The notes beneath the pieces are model-generated. The model did not search any database and was not told where the DNA came from. It saw only the letters and a program-made list of their open reading frames with translations. Shown here piece by piece: positions 45,022 through 51,695 of a stretch of 64,000 bases of DNA. The position numbers and the translations under genes were made by a program. The stretch lies in NCBI GenBank assembly GCA_902521005.1, contig CABYPZ010000001.1:62001-126000 (forward strand), read 5' to 3'. Source of the DNA: an uncultured Pelagibacteraceae bacterium (lineage in GTDB: Bacteria; Pseudomonadota; Alphaproteobacteria; Pelagibacterales; Pelagibacteraceae). Position 1 is the stretch's first letter. Every line of letters begins with the position of its first letter.

Positions 45022-46009
45022 TTTTAAATTTATTTTTTAATGTACAAACTGCTAAACCAAATCTTAAAGATCTGTTCCACTTTAAAATTAATTCATAATT
45101 TTTAAAAACTATAAATGCCGGGTACAAAGGATTTGGATTTTCTACAATTTCTTTATCAGGAGTTATTATTGCAACAATAAGATTATCATTAAATGTAATA
45201 TTATCAGAATTTTTTATATACTTTTTCATATCTTTAAGTTTTTTTTTATTTTTAATATTTTTTGCTGAATAGTTTAACAATGATGTAGGAATATTATCAA
45301 TTAACTCAACTTGTAAATAACAAGGTTCATCAGGATTCCATCCAAGTTTATTTATATAGTTAGCTGCTGAAGCAAATGAATCTTCATAAGATTTTAAATT
45401 AATTTCATCATCAGTATTATAATCGATTGCATAATTCATTATAGTTGAAGGCATAAATTGAAAATTTCCAAACGCTCCTGCCCATGATCCATACAATGTT
45501 TTGTGATCAACGATACCCTTGTCTATCAATTGTAAAATTTTAATTAATTCATTGGTAAAAAATTCACTTCTTCTTTTATCGAAACTTAAAGTCGATAAAG
45601 AAGAAATTATATCCATTTTTCCAAGATATTTACCAAAATTTGTTTCAATACCCATTAAGGATAATAATAATTCTTTATCTACATCATATTCTCTAGATAC
45701 TTTATCAATTAAATCATTATTATTTTTATATATTTTTTTTCCAATAATAACCTTTTCATTTGATGATCTTTTGTTAACGTAGGTTTTCGTATTTTCATAA
45801 AATTCAGGTTGATATCTATCATATTTAATAACATCAGGTAAATATTTGGCATTTTGCATAACCAAACTAAAAGTTTTTTCAGATATTCCATTATTTAAAG
45901 CTACTTTCTTGAAGTTAACAACCCAGTCATCAAAATTCTCTGCATATGAATATAAACTATAATTTAAAACAATTAATATGTACAAAAAACAATATCTAAT
46001 TCTTTTCAT
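45011..46009 (-). CDS. mltB: Membrane-bound lytic murein transglycosylase B-like
   Basis: Cleaves peptidoglycan glycan strands. Signal peptide at about 1-23, no lipobox, so a soluble periplasmic form. DKELLLSLMGIETNFGKYLGKMDIISSLSTLSFDKRR carries the catalytic Glu. GSWAGAFGNFQFMPSTIMNYAID (about residue 170) and EDSFASAANYINKLGW are the MltB family blocks. The 332 residues are in range. It overlaps the downstream SPOR lipoprotein by 11 bases, and the rarD-like gene by 14. Confidence 0.92.
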   Translation of the reverse strand: MKRIRYCFLYILIVLNYSLYSYAENFDDWVVNFKKVALNNGISEKTFSLVMQNAKYLPDVIKYDRYQPEFYENTKTYVNKRSSNEKVIIGKKIYKNNNDLIDKVSREYDVDKELLLSLMGIETNFGKYLGKMDIISSLSTLSFDKRRSEFFTNELIKILQLIDKGIVDHKTLYGSWAGAFGNFQFMPSTIMNYAIDYNTDDEINLKSYEDSFASAANYINKLGWNPDEPCYLQVELIDNIPTSLLNYSAKNIKNKKKLKDMKKYIKNSDNITFNDNLIVAIITPDKEIVENPNPLYPAFIVFKNYELILKWNRSLRFGLAVCTLKNKFKNAL

Positions 46010-46868
46010 AGAGATCTCTTAAATAGATTAATACAGCAATCCATATCAAAACAAAACCTATCAGCTTATTTATTAAAAAAGGCTCATCATACAAAAATAA
46101 CCCTAATAAAAATTGACCTGTTGGAGCTATAAAAAAAATCATGCTAGCAGCACCAAGTGTCGATAATTCAGATCCTTTAACAAAAAGGAATAAAGGAATC
46201 ACCGTCATAGGTCCTGCCATAATTAAAATTAAAGATAAATCGATATTAGAAAATGAAAAAATTATTTCGTTTGATATGTTAAGACTATAAAAAATAAAAA
46301 TTATTATTGGAATTAAGAATACACTCTCTACAAATAAACCCACATCTGTTTCTACAGAAATAATTTTTCTTAATACCGCATATCCAGAAAATGATAACGC
46401 AACTATCAGACCTATCCATGGGACATTATCTAAAAAAAACATCATATAAATAATTGAAATAAAAATTAAAAATATAGAAATTTTTTTTTTAAAATTTAAA
46501 TTCTCTTTAAGAAATATACTGCCAAAAAAAACGCTCAAAATAGGAAAAATGTAATATCCAAAACTAGCTTCAACTAATTTATTAATTGAAATAGCATAAA
46601 TCCATACTGACCAATTTATGAAAATTAATAATCCTGATAAAATAAGTAAAAGTACTTTTTTTTTATATTTAAATGTATTTAAAACTAAATAAAATCTTCC
46701 GCTAATAACAATTGTAAACAATAATGATATAACGGTCCATAATACTCTGTGTGAAACAACTTCCAAAGGATTAACATAGGATATGAACTTAAAATATAAA
46801 ACTCCCAAAACTCCCCACCAAAAAGATCCGAATGATGCGTATACAATACCTTTATTAAATGATGTCAT
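45996..46868 (-). CDS. RarD-like EamA permease
   Basis: A membrane protein of 290 residues with ten helices. GIVYASFGSFWWGVLGVLYFKFISYVNPLEVVSHRVLW matches the RarD opening. NWSVWIYAISINKLVEASFGYYIFPILSVFFGSIFLKE is the typical repeat-1 end, and GSELSTLGAASMIFFIAPTGQFLLG is in repeat 2. The ATG at 46868 is chosen; codons before it add no helix. The substrate is unknown. Confidence 0.87.
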   Translation of the reverse strand: MTSFNKGIVYASFGSFWWGVLGVLYFKFISYVNPLEVVSHRVLWTVISLLFTIVISGRFYLVLNTFKYKKKVLLLILSGLLIFINWSVWIYAISINKLVEASFGYYIFPILSVFFGSIFLKENLNFKKKISIFLIFISIIYMMFFLDNVPWIGLIVALSFSGYAVLRKIISVETDVGLFVESVFLIPIIIFIFYSLNISNEIIFSFSNIDLSLILIMAGPMTVIPLFLFVKGSELSTLGAASMIFFIAPTGQFLLGLFLYDEPFLINKLIGFVLIWIAVLIYLRDLYEKN

Positions 46869-46913
46869 AAATATAAACAATTGATTTATATAGATAGATT
46901 TTCTGCTTGCATA

Positions 46914-46945
46914 TTAATTAATTATTTTTGAAATAAATTAATTAA
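46914..46945. repeat. AT-only inverted repeat
   Basis: TTAATTAATTATTT (46914-46927) mirrors AAATAAATTAATTAA (46931-46945) around a short loop, with one unpaired base. It lies between the stop of the secreted-protein gene (46982) and the start of the rarD-like gene (46868). It may work as a weak terminator; it lacks GC pairs and a U-run. Confidence 0.25.
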
Positions 46946-46981
46946 ATTATAGCAATAAAACCTTTTATATTTTCTTTATGC

Positions 46982-47749
46982 TTAATTTATTTCTGCTTCT
47001 AATTGAGCAATAATGCTTTCATCATTTGATAGCTCTATGACAGCGAATTCAGCATCGTTAAATCTGTTTGGACTTATTAGTCTCCATTCTTCTGGATTGT
47101 AAGATCTATCACCCTCTTGTACCGCATATGTTGGTATTAACTTATATCCTGCTTTTGATGTTACAGAATTACCAATGCTTTTTTGATCACCCATCATTAT
47201 CCCAAAAATATAGTCAAAGGCATCCATTTGAAATCCCATTCCCCCAGGAACACAAGTATTTCTTTTCATAGAATCGCAAAAAAAAGCATCTTCCCAATAA
47301 TAAATTTTTAGTACTTCTTTTAACCATTTTCCATTTTCTTTATAATAAACATCTGTATCTATTCCTGCTTGTTCAAAATTCGATCCATTCGCTAATTTAT
47401 TTATATTAATTTTTAAAATTATATCAGTTGAATTTGGTCCATTGCTTACACGGTTTAAAACTAAAATTTTTTTATCAAAATCTCTTTTAAAAGCTTCAAT
47501 TGTTAAAAATTTAGACTTTGGTAAGTTTATAAAATCAGAGTTACTATTATTTTTAACATTAGTTTTTTCTGTACTATCACTTTGTGTTTCTAAACTTTTA
47601 CCCTCAGAACTATTCTCACTTTTGATTTCTAGCTCATTTTTAAGTTTGTCTTCCGCTTTTTTTAAGGCTTTCTTTAAATCTCCTAAACTTGCTGCTGAGA
47701 CAGAATTTGATATTAAGAATAAAGATAGTATAAAAAATATGTATTTCAT
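46982..47749 (-). CDS. Exported protein of unknown function
   Basis: Not recognised. ATG at 47749 gives MKYIFFILSLFLISNSVSAA, a clean Sec signal peptide (cleavage after VSA). Residues about 20-80 are a charged low-complexity linker with heptad-like LKKALKKAEDKLKNEL. The C-terminal ~170 residues look globular, with VLNRVSNGPNSTDIILKINI, an acidic Trp/Tyr-rich segment (LKIYYWEDAFFCDS), two possible disulfide cysteines (CDSMKRNTCVPGG) and an EEWRLISPNRFNDAEFAVIEL tail. It could be a periplasmic binding or envelope protein. It stands alone. Confidence 0.7.
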   Translation of the reverse strand: MKYIFFILSLFLISNSVSAASLGDLKKALKKAEDKLKNELEIKSENSSEGKSLETQSDSTEKTNVKNNSNSDFINLPKSKFLTIEAFKRDFDKKILVLNRVSNGPNSTDIILKININKLANGSNFEQAGIDTDVYYKENGKWLKEVLKIYYWEDAFFCDSMKRNTCVPGGMGFQMDAFDYIFGIMMGDQKSIGNSVTSKAGYKLIPTYAVQEGDRSYNPEEWRLISPNRFNDAEFAVIELSNDESIIAQLEAEIN

Positions 47750-47896
47750 TTTAAAATAACTAATCACTAATCTAAATAATGATCAATCAAAATAAATAAC
47801 AAAGATACAAATTAGCACTATATACTAAAAAAAAACTATAATGTGTCTCTTAAGTATAAGTAAAATAAAAGTGCCCTATATTATCATATAAAAGTC

Positions 47897-48334
47897 TTAT
47901 GAATTTTTAAATTCTAATAAAACCATCGTTCTCCAACCATTTTTTTCTTTTAGAACCTTTTTTGAAATTATTTTATATCCAGCTACACTAGCATCTTTTA
48001 AGATATTATCAGCAATCATCTCATATTTTTTTACTACACCTTTATTATTTTCTTTATGAGTAATTTTTTCAGATTTAACTATTGAGTGTTGCGTTATATC
48101 AGCTATTTTCAATTTAGCGTCCATAATGGCTTTTTGTTCAGATATTGTCAGATCATTTGACCATCCTTGACCACACATTTTTATTAAATTATCTGTAGAT
48201 TTATTTTTCTCACACCAAACATTTGTAAATTTCATTAAATCATTTGGTGAGCTAATTGTTTTCTTATTATTAACATAAGAACTAGTACAATTTGTTAAAA
48301 TTAAACTAATCATAGTTAGTATTAATATTTTCAT
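47897..48334 (-). CDS. LPP20-like lipoprotein (unknown)
   Basis: A 145-residue lipoprotein with lipobox LTNC (Cys16). ISEQKAIMDAKLKIADITQHSIV (about residues 66-88) resembles the LPP20/FlgP fold, where an Ala-rich helix follows a hydrophobic strand; VAGYKIISKKVLKEKNGWRTMVLLEF fits its C-terminal strands. Two cysteines (WCEKN and MCGQGW) may form a disulfide. AAGGAGA lies upstream of the ATG at 48334, a strong ribosome-binding site. It ends the three-gene leftward group starting at 48804. Confidence 0.65.
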   Translation of the reverse strand: MKILILTMISLILTNCTSSYVNNKKTISSPNDLMKFTNVWCEKNKSTDNLIKMCGQGWSNDLTISEQKAIMDAKLKIADITQHSIVKSEKITHKENNKGVVKKYEMIADNILKDASVAGYKIISKKVLKEKNGWRTMVLLEFKNS

Positions 48335-48346
48335 ATTTTCTCCTTT

Positions 48347-48568
48347 TTATATATTTTCTGCCACTACCATCACTAATGTTACAAAAGCTTGTTGAAATTT
48401 TTCTTCTGTAATAAATCTGATAATGAAGTTTTCTTTTTCATTACATGTGTAATGTTCTTTTTTATTAACAATCTCATTATTAACCACATCAGCTTCAGCG
48501 TAATATTTGCATTCACTTTTGGCGCTAGTCATTAATAAAAAAAATATTATTACAAGTCTTTTGACCAT
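48347..48568 (-). CDS. Small exported protein (unknown)
   Basis: A 73-residue product with signal peptide MVKRLVIIFFLLMTSAKSEC. The mature part begins CKYYAEADVVNN, contains the second cysteine YTCNEKENF and ends in a hydrophobic segment (FQQAFVTLVMVVAEN). The two cysteines could form one disulfide. No family recognised. It overlaps the gene upstream by 19 bases and lies 12 bases before the lipoprotein gene. Confidence 0.55.
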   Translation of the reverse strand: MVKRLVIIFFLLMTSAKSECKYYAEADVVNNEIVNKKEHYTCNEKENFIIRFITEEKFQQAFVTLVMVVAENI

Positions 48569-48804
48569 ATTTTTTCTTTTCTTTTTTGACTGATTTCAAA
48601 TTGAACTTGATTAAGAATTGCATCTATTAAATTAAAAAATGCAGTATTTACTTCATATTCAAAAAGCTCTTTTTTGCATTGTTCAGACTTACAATTGGTT
48701 AATAAATTTGTTATTATTGATTGATAATATTCATTTGACTTACTAAAAGCGTGAGTGGTAAAACCCAAAAAAAATACAAGAACTAGTATTTTAATTATTT
48801 TCAA
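48550..48804 (-). CDS. Small exported protein (unknown), TTG start
   Basis: An 84-residue product with signal peptide MKIIKILVLVFFLGFTTHAFS. The mature part is helical (YYQSIITNLLTNCKSEQCKKELFEYEV) and carries a Cys-x4-Cys pair. The start is TTG at 48804, backed by a full AAAGGAGG Shine-Dalgarno five bases upstream. It begins the leftward group 48804 to 47897, divergent from the HTH gene at 48954. Function unknown. Confidence 0.6.
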   Translation of the reverse strand: MKIIKILVLVFFLGFTTHAFSKSNEYYQSIITNLLTNCKSEQCKKELFEYEVNTAFFNLIDAILNQVQFEISQKRKEKIWSKDL

Positions 48805-48895
48805 AGTATCCTCCTTTATTAAATTTTACTTATTACTAAAAAATTTAATGTTTTATACTCAATTTCATATAATCATGAATTTTTATATGTTTTAT

Positions 48896-48923
48896 AGTGA
48901 AAAATTTAACTTTATTTTTCACT
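48896..48923. promoter_or_regulatory. Candidate operator dyad upstream of HTH gene
   Basis: AGTGAAAAA (48896-48904) and TTTTTCACT (48915-48923) are perfect inverted arms around a 10-base centre. One helical turn between arm centres suits binding by a dimeric helix-turn-helix protein. It lies in the 149-base spacer between the leftward exported-protein group and the rightward HTH gene. Confidence 0.4.
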
Positions 48924-48953
48924 TAATAAAAACTAGATTAATTTAAGATTAAA

Positions 48954-49409
48954 ATGACAAAAATTCGTGAACCCTTATCTATTGAAAAAATTTTAAAAGA
49001 CTCAATAAGTAAACTTAGTGAAAAGGAAATTGAGAGTTACACTGGAAAATCAATTTCTCATTTTAGAAAATGTAGTGATCCAGATGATAAGGATCATAAT
49101 CTTCATTTATCAGATGCGATTAAAATTGATGTCCTGTCAATAAAATCTCAAAATAGAAGTCCTTTTTTAGACAATATGAGTTTAATAATAGAGAATGAGT
49201 TTATTACAAACCAAAATATTGAAGATGTCTCAAGAATTTTAAATCTTATAGGTGGACGAATTGGAAATTTAATGGATACTGTAGAAAAAGCTATGCACCC
49301 TGACGGTCCAATGGGAATAGAAGTCTCAAAACAAGAAAGGGATAATGTATTTAATGCTATTTCTGAAGTTGAGGAAAAAATAGCTAAATTAAAAATTTCA
49401 TTAAAATAA
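48954..49409 (+). CDS. HTH/CII-like DNA-binding protein (tentative)
   Basis: A 151-residue cytosolic protein. LSEKEIESYTGKSISHFRKCSDPDDKDHNLHLSDAIKIDVLS (about residues 22-63) resembles the phage CII/CP76-type regulatory fold, in which a short HTH is followed by an N-P-x-x-x-x-H-x-L-x-L motif. The C-terminal part is an alpha-helical tail with coiled-coil character (about residues 120-150). Function may be transcriptional control of the adjacent exported-protein group. The similarity is weak. Confidence 0.5.
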   Translation: MTKIREPLSIEKILKDSISKLSEKEIESYTGKSISHFRKCSDPDDKDHNLHLSDAIKIDVLSIKSQNRSPFLDNMSLIIENEFITNQNIEDVSRILNLIGGRIGNLMDTVEKAMHPDGPMGIEVSKQERDNVFNAISEVEEKIAKLKISLK

Positions 49410-49411
49410 AA

Positions 49412-49723
49412 TTATTTCTTCTTTTTTTTCTTTAATCTCAATTTATCTTTTTTTTTAAGTTTGCCCCACCATTTATCTATTAGATGAAACTTTAGGGTAG
49501 CTATTATTACTGGAAACCAATATTCATCATCATCAATTTGGCCCCACCACTTATCTAATGGTTCCTGAAATATTTGATAAAAAAGATTAATAAAATAACC
49601 TATTGAAAATGCTAAAAATATCCAGCTTAGGATTGCATAAATCATTCTTTCGTCTGATAAATATGCAAGTCCTACCAGTCCAAAAGCAAGTGCCCAGAAA
49701 AGTGCAGATAATTTTTTTTTCAT
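49412..49723 (-). CDS. Small membrane protein, tandem duplicate A (103 aa)
   Basis: Two predicted helices, AFGLVGLAYLSDERMIYAILSWIFLAFSIGYFINLFY, then EPLDKWW. Its first 60 residues match the neighbour at 49766-49999 in 56 positions. It then carries about 25 extra residues containing a second DKWWGKL, before the shared Lys-rich tail RLKKKKKK. The function is unknown; the poly-Lys end is cytosolic if the N-terminus is inside. Upstream of it lies a duplicated relic of the 50001-50552 gene tail. Confidence 0.6.
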   Translation of the reverse strand: MKKKLSALFWALAFGLVGLAYLSDERMIYAILSWIFLAFSIGYFINLFYQIFQEPLDKWWGQIDDDEYWFPVIIATLKFHLIDKWWGKLKKKDKLRLKKKKKK

Positions 49724-49765
49724 ATTACCTTTTATTGAACCTTACAAATATTCCAGCTAATAATA

Positions 49766-49999
49766 TTATTTCTTCTTTTTTTTCTTTGATCTTAATTCCT
49801 CATTTTTAAGTGCTTTGTCCCACCATTTATCTAATGGTTCCTGAAATATTTGATAAAATAAATAAATAAAATAACCTATTGAACATGCTAAAAATATCCA
49901 GCTTAGGATTGCATAAATCATTCTTTCGTCTGATAAATATGCAAGTCCTACTAATCCAAAAAAGATTGCCCAGAAAAGTGCAGATAATTTTTTTTTCAT
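49766..49999 (-). CDS. Small membrane protein, tandem duplicate B (77 aa)
   Basis: Starts MKKKLSALFWAIFFGLVGLA and has the same two helices as its paralogue at 49412, then EPLDKWWDKALKNEELRSKKKKKK. It starts one base after the stop of the 50001-50552 membrane gene, so it belongs to that operon. It is the likely ancestral copy because it is in the intact context. Function unknown. Confidence 0.62.
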   Translation of the reverse strand: MKKKLSALFWAIFFGLVGLAYLSDERMIYAILSWIFLACSIGYFIYLFYQIFQEPLDKWWDKALKNEELRSKKKKKK

Positions 50000-50000
50000 A

Positions 50001-50552
50001 TTATCTTTTACCGAGCCTTCCGAATATTGCAGCTAATAATATTATTACGAAAAAAATAATTATAATTTGACCTAGTGACATTGCTAGAGCATCACCAATA
50101 CCTCTTTTAAGAGGAGAATATTTTGTTTGGGCATTATAACCAATAGATAGCCAAAAACTTAAAAATGATAAAATAAAGAAAATTGTGGAGTACAAAGTAT
50201 TATAACTTTCTAGAAAGGATTGTCCTATAAATAAGAAAATTATAGATAAAAGCATGCACCATAAACCTTTTGTAAATAAAGATTTAACTCTTGAAAAAAA
50301 ACCAACGTTTTCCGGTTCGCTATTTATCCAAGCAACAATAGCTCCTAATAATGGCAATGCTAGAAATGATAGTATTAATATATTATCAACTTCATTAGAA
50401 AAATAATTTCTTGGTCTATAACTTTGTAAAACTATGAAAGAAATTGATATCAAAAACCACAGAGATACAATTTTTCCTAACAAGCTTGAAGAAGCATATT
50501 TCGATGAACTTTTTTTTACAGAAGTTTTTTTTAAAGATCTTTTTTTTACCAT
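50001..50552 (-). CDS. Multi-helix membrane protein (unknown)
   Basis: A 183-residue protein with a Lys/Ser-rich cytosolic N-terminus (MVKKRSLKKTSVKKSSSK) and about five hydrophobic helices. No family motif recognised. A basic-rich loop EPENVGFFSRVKSLFTKGL lies between helices 2 and 3. It follows the 50561-51139 gene by eight bases and precedes the duplicated mini-genes; all read leftward. The gene tail is copied at 49724-49773. Confidence 0.65.
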   Translation of the reverse strand: MVKKRSLKKTSVKKSSSKYASSSLLGKIVSLWFLISISFIVLQSYRPRNYFSNEVDNILILSFLALPLLGAIVAWINSEPENVGFFSRVKSLFTKGLWCMLLSIIFLFIGQSFLESYNTLYSTIFFILSFLSFWLSIGYNAQTKYSPLKRGIGDALAMSLGQIIIIFFVIILLAAIFGRLGKR

Positions 50553-50560
50553 AAATTTAA

Positions 50561-51139
50561 TTATTTAACTTTTTTTTCTATTATCTTAAATTCTTTTTCT
50601 AAAAAAAGAATCCTATCTTTAGTACTTTTAATATGTTTGGTTGCTTCTTTTTGCTCTGAACTATCCATGCTTGAAAATTTTGTTTTAATATTTGCTAAAA
50701 ATTTTTCTAATTCAGTAACTCTTTTTTGATATGCTTTTTTATAATTACTAAAGTCTACTATTCCTAATTCTTGATGAAATTTTGCAAAATCTGAAGTTTT
50801 CATAACACCAGTAAAAATATTTTTATCTTTAAATTGCAAATTTACAGTAGTTTCTTTAGATTCAGAGGTAGTTTCCATTCCACGAAGAGGATTTACAACT
50901 GAACGACCACTTAAAGCTGATAAAGCACCTAAGCCTTTCAATAAAGTTTTTCCTGCAGATTGTTTTTGCACTACCCTATTTTCAAAAGAATAAGATCCTT
51001 GTTTTAAATCTTTTGGTAACACATATTTATCTTTTCCAATTATAATCTCTAGTGTATTCTCTACTCTTTTTACTTTTGCTCTACCCTCAAAATCTCCACC
51101 TAATTCTGTAAATGAACCTGAATAATCAAAAATTCCCAT
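50561..51139 (-). CDS. Cytosolic protein of unknown function
   Basis: A 192-residue protein without signal or membrane helix. N-terminal half (about 1-120) is beta-rich (FEGRAKVKRVENTLEIIIGKDKYVLP, then TTVNLQFKDKNIFTGVMKTSD), with a glycine/leucine-rich stretch KTLLKGLGALSALSGRSVVNPLRG. The C-terminal ~60 residues form a coiled coil (KRVTELEKFLANIKTKFS to LEKEFKIIEKKVK). A full AAAGGAGG Shine-Dalgarno lies before the ATG at 51139. It heads the leftward group ending at 49412. No family recognised. Confidence 0.65.
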   Translation of the reverse strand: MGIFDYSGSFTELGGDFEGRAKVKRVENTLEIIIGKDKYVLPKDLKQGSYSFENRVVQKQSAGKTLLKGLGALSALSGRSVVNPLRGMETTSESKETTVNLQFKDKNIFTGVMKTSDFAKFHQELGIVDFSNYKKAYQKRVTELEKFLANIKTKFSSMDSSEQKEATKHIKSTKDRILFLEKEFKIIEKKVK

Positions 51140-51324
51140 TAAACCTCCTTTAACTATTAATTTATTTTAATATACGTCTTATTAAATTAATAAGTCTTTA
51201 TTAAAAAACTTTATAAAATAATAAGATGAAACGTATAATCCTAGCTTTATTAGTCAATACATTTATGCAGATTTGATTTTTTTTTTATTGAATTTATAGA
51301 TTATACTTATAAAACCTTGCACAT

Positions 51325-51414
51325 GGAGAGATGGCTGAGCGGTTGAAAGCACCGGTCTTGAAAACCGGCAAAGGGGCAACTCTTTCCTGGGTTCGAATCC
51401 CAGTCTCTCCGCCA
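51325..51414 (+). tRNA. tRNA-Ser (anticodon TGA)
   Basis: Acceptor GGAGAGA pairs with TCTCTCC, followed by G and an encoded CCA. The anticodon arm CCGGT-CTTGAAA-ACCGG gives TGA. A long variable arm follows (CAAAGGGGCAACTCTTT), and the T-arm is CTGGGTTCGAATCCCAG. The CCA abuts the stop codon of the convergent sdhE gene. Confidence 0.95.
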
Positions 51415-51678
51415 CTATAATTTAAATCTTTGAAACTTATCAACTATATCCTTCATTAGTGGGTCATTAGTATTTATTAAAGATTCTTTATTTTTAATTG
51501 ATATTAAAGTTTCATCGTTCATATTGACAAATTTATCTAACGTTTGAAGACTATTATCGTTGATACTATTTATAATTGATTTAACAAAAGCTATAATAAG
51601 CATGTCCATTTCTTTTGTTCCTCTGTATGAGGCTCTATAGATAATTTTATTTTTAAGATCTTCTTTATTTAGAGACAT
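51415..51678 (-). CDS. sdhE: Succinate dehydrogenase assembly factor SdhE (DUF339)
   Basis: An 87-residue helical protein. KNKIIYRASYRGTKEMDMLIIAFV (about residues 10-33) includes the RGxxE motif that supports FAD attachment to the succinate dehydrogenase flavoprotein. DKFVNMNDETLISI fits the second conserved helix. The rest is divergent and Asn-rich. It is divergent from recG by 17 bases; sdhE beside recG is known in alphaproteobacteria. The stop codon TAG touches the tRNA-Ser end. Confidence 0.8.
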   Translation of the reverse strand: MSLNKEDLKNKIIYRASYRGTKEMDMLIIAFVKSIINSINDNSLQTLDKFVNMNDETLISIKNKESLINTNDPLMKDIVDKFQRFKL

Positions 51679-51695
51679 AGATATATAAATAAATA

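Larger units (their letters stand above)
49412..50045 (-). repeat. Tandem segmental duplication
   Basis: Two copies of a unit that begins with the last codons of the 50001-50552 gene and includes the whole small membrane gene. The upstream copy ends that gene in LLAAIFGRLGKR-stop (about 50001-50045). The other, 49724-49773, reads LLAGIFVRFNKR-stop but has no gene body in front of it. Both are followed by near-identical genes. The downstream unit has extra coding sequence (second DKWW). Confidence 0.7.

Noticed and set aside
51221-51280. Short peptide MKRIILALLVNTFMQI upstream of tRNA-Ser
   Set aside because: Only 16 codons, with a signal-like start but no ribosome-binding site; probably a relic or chance.
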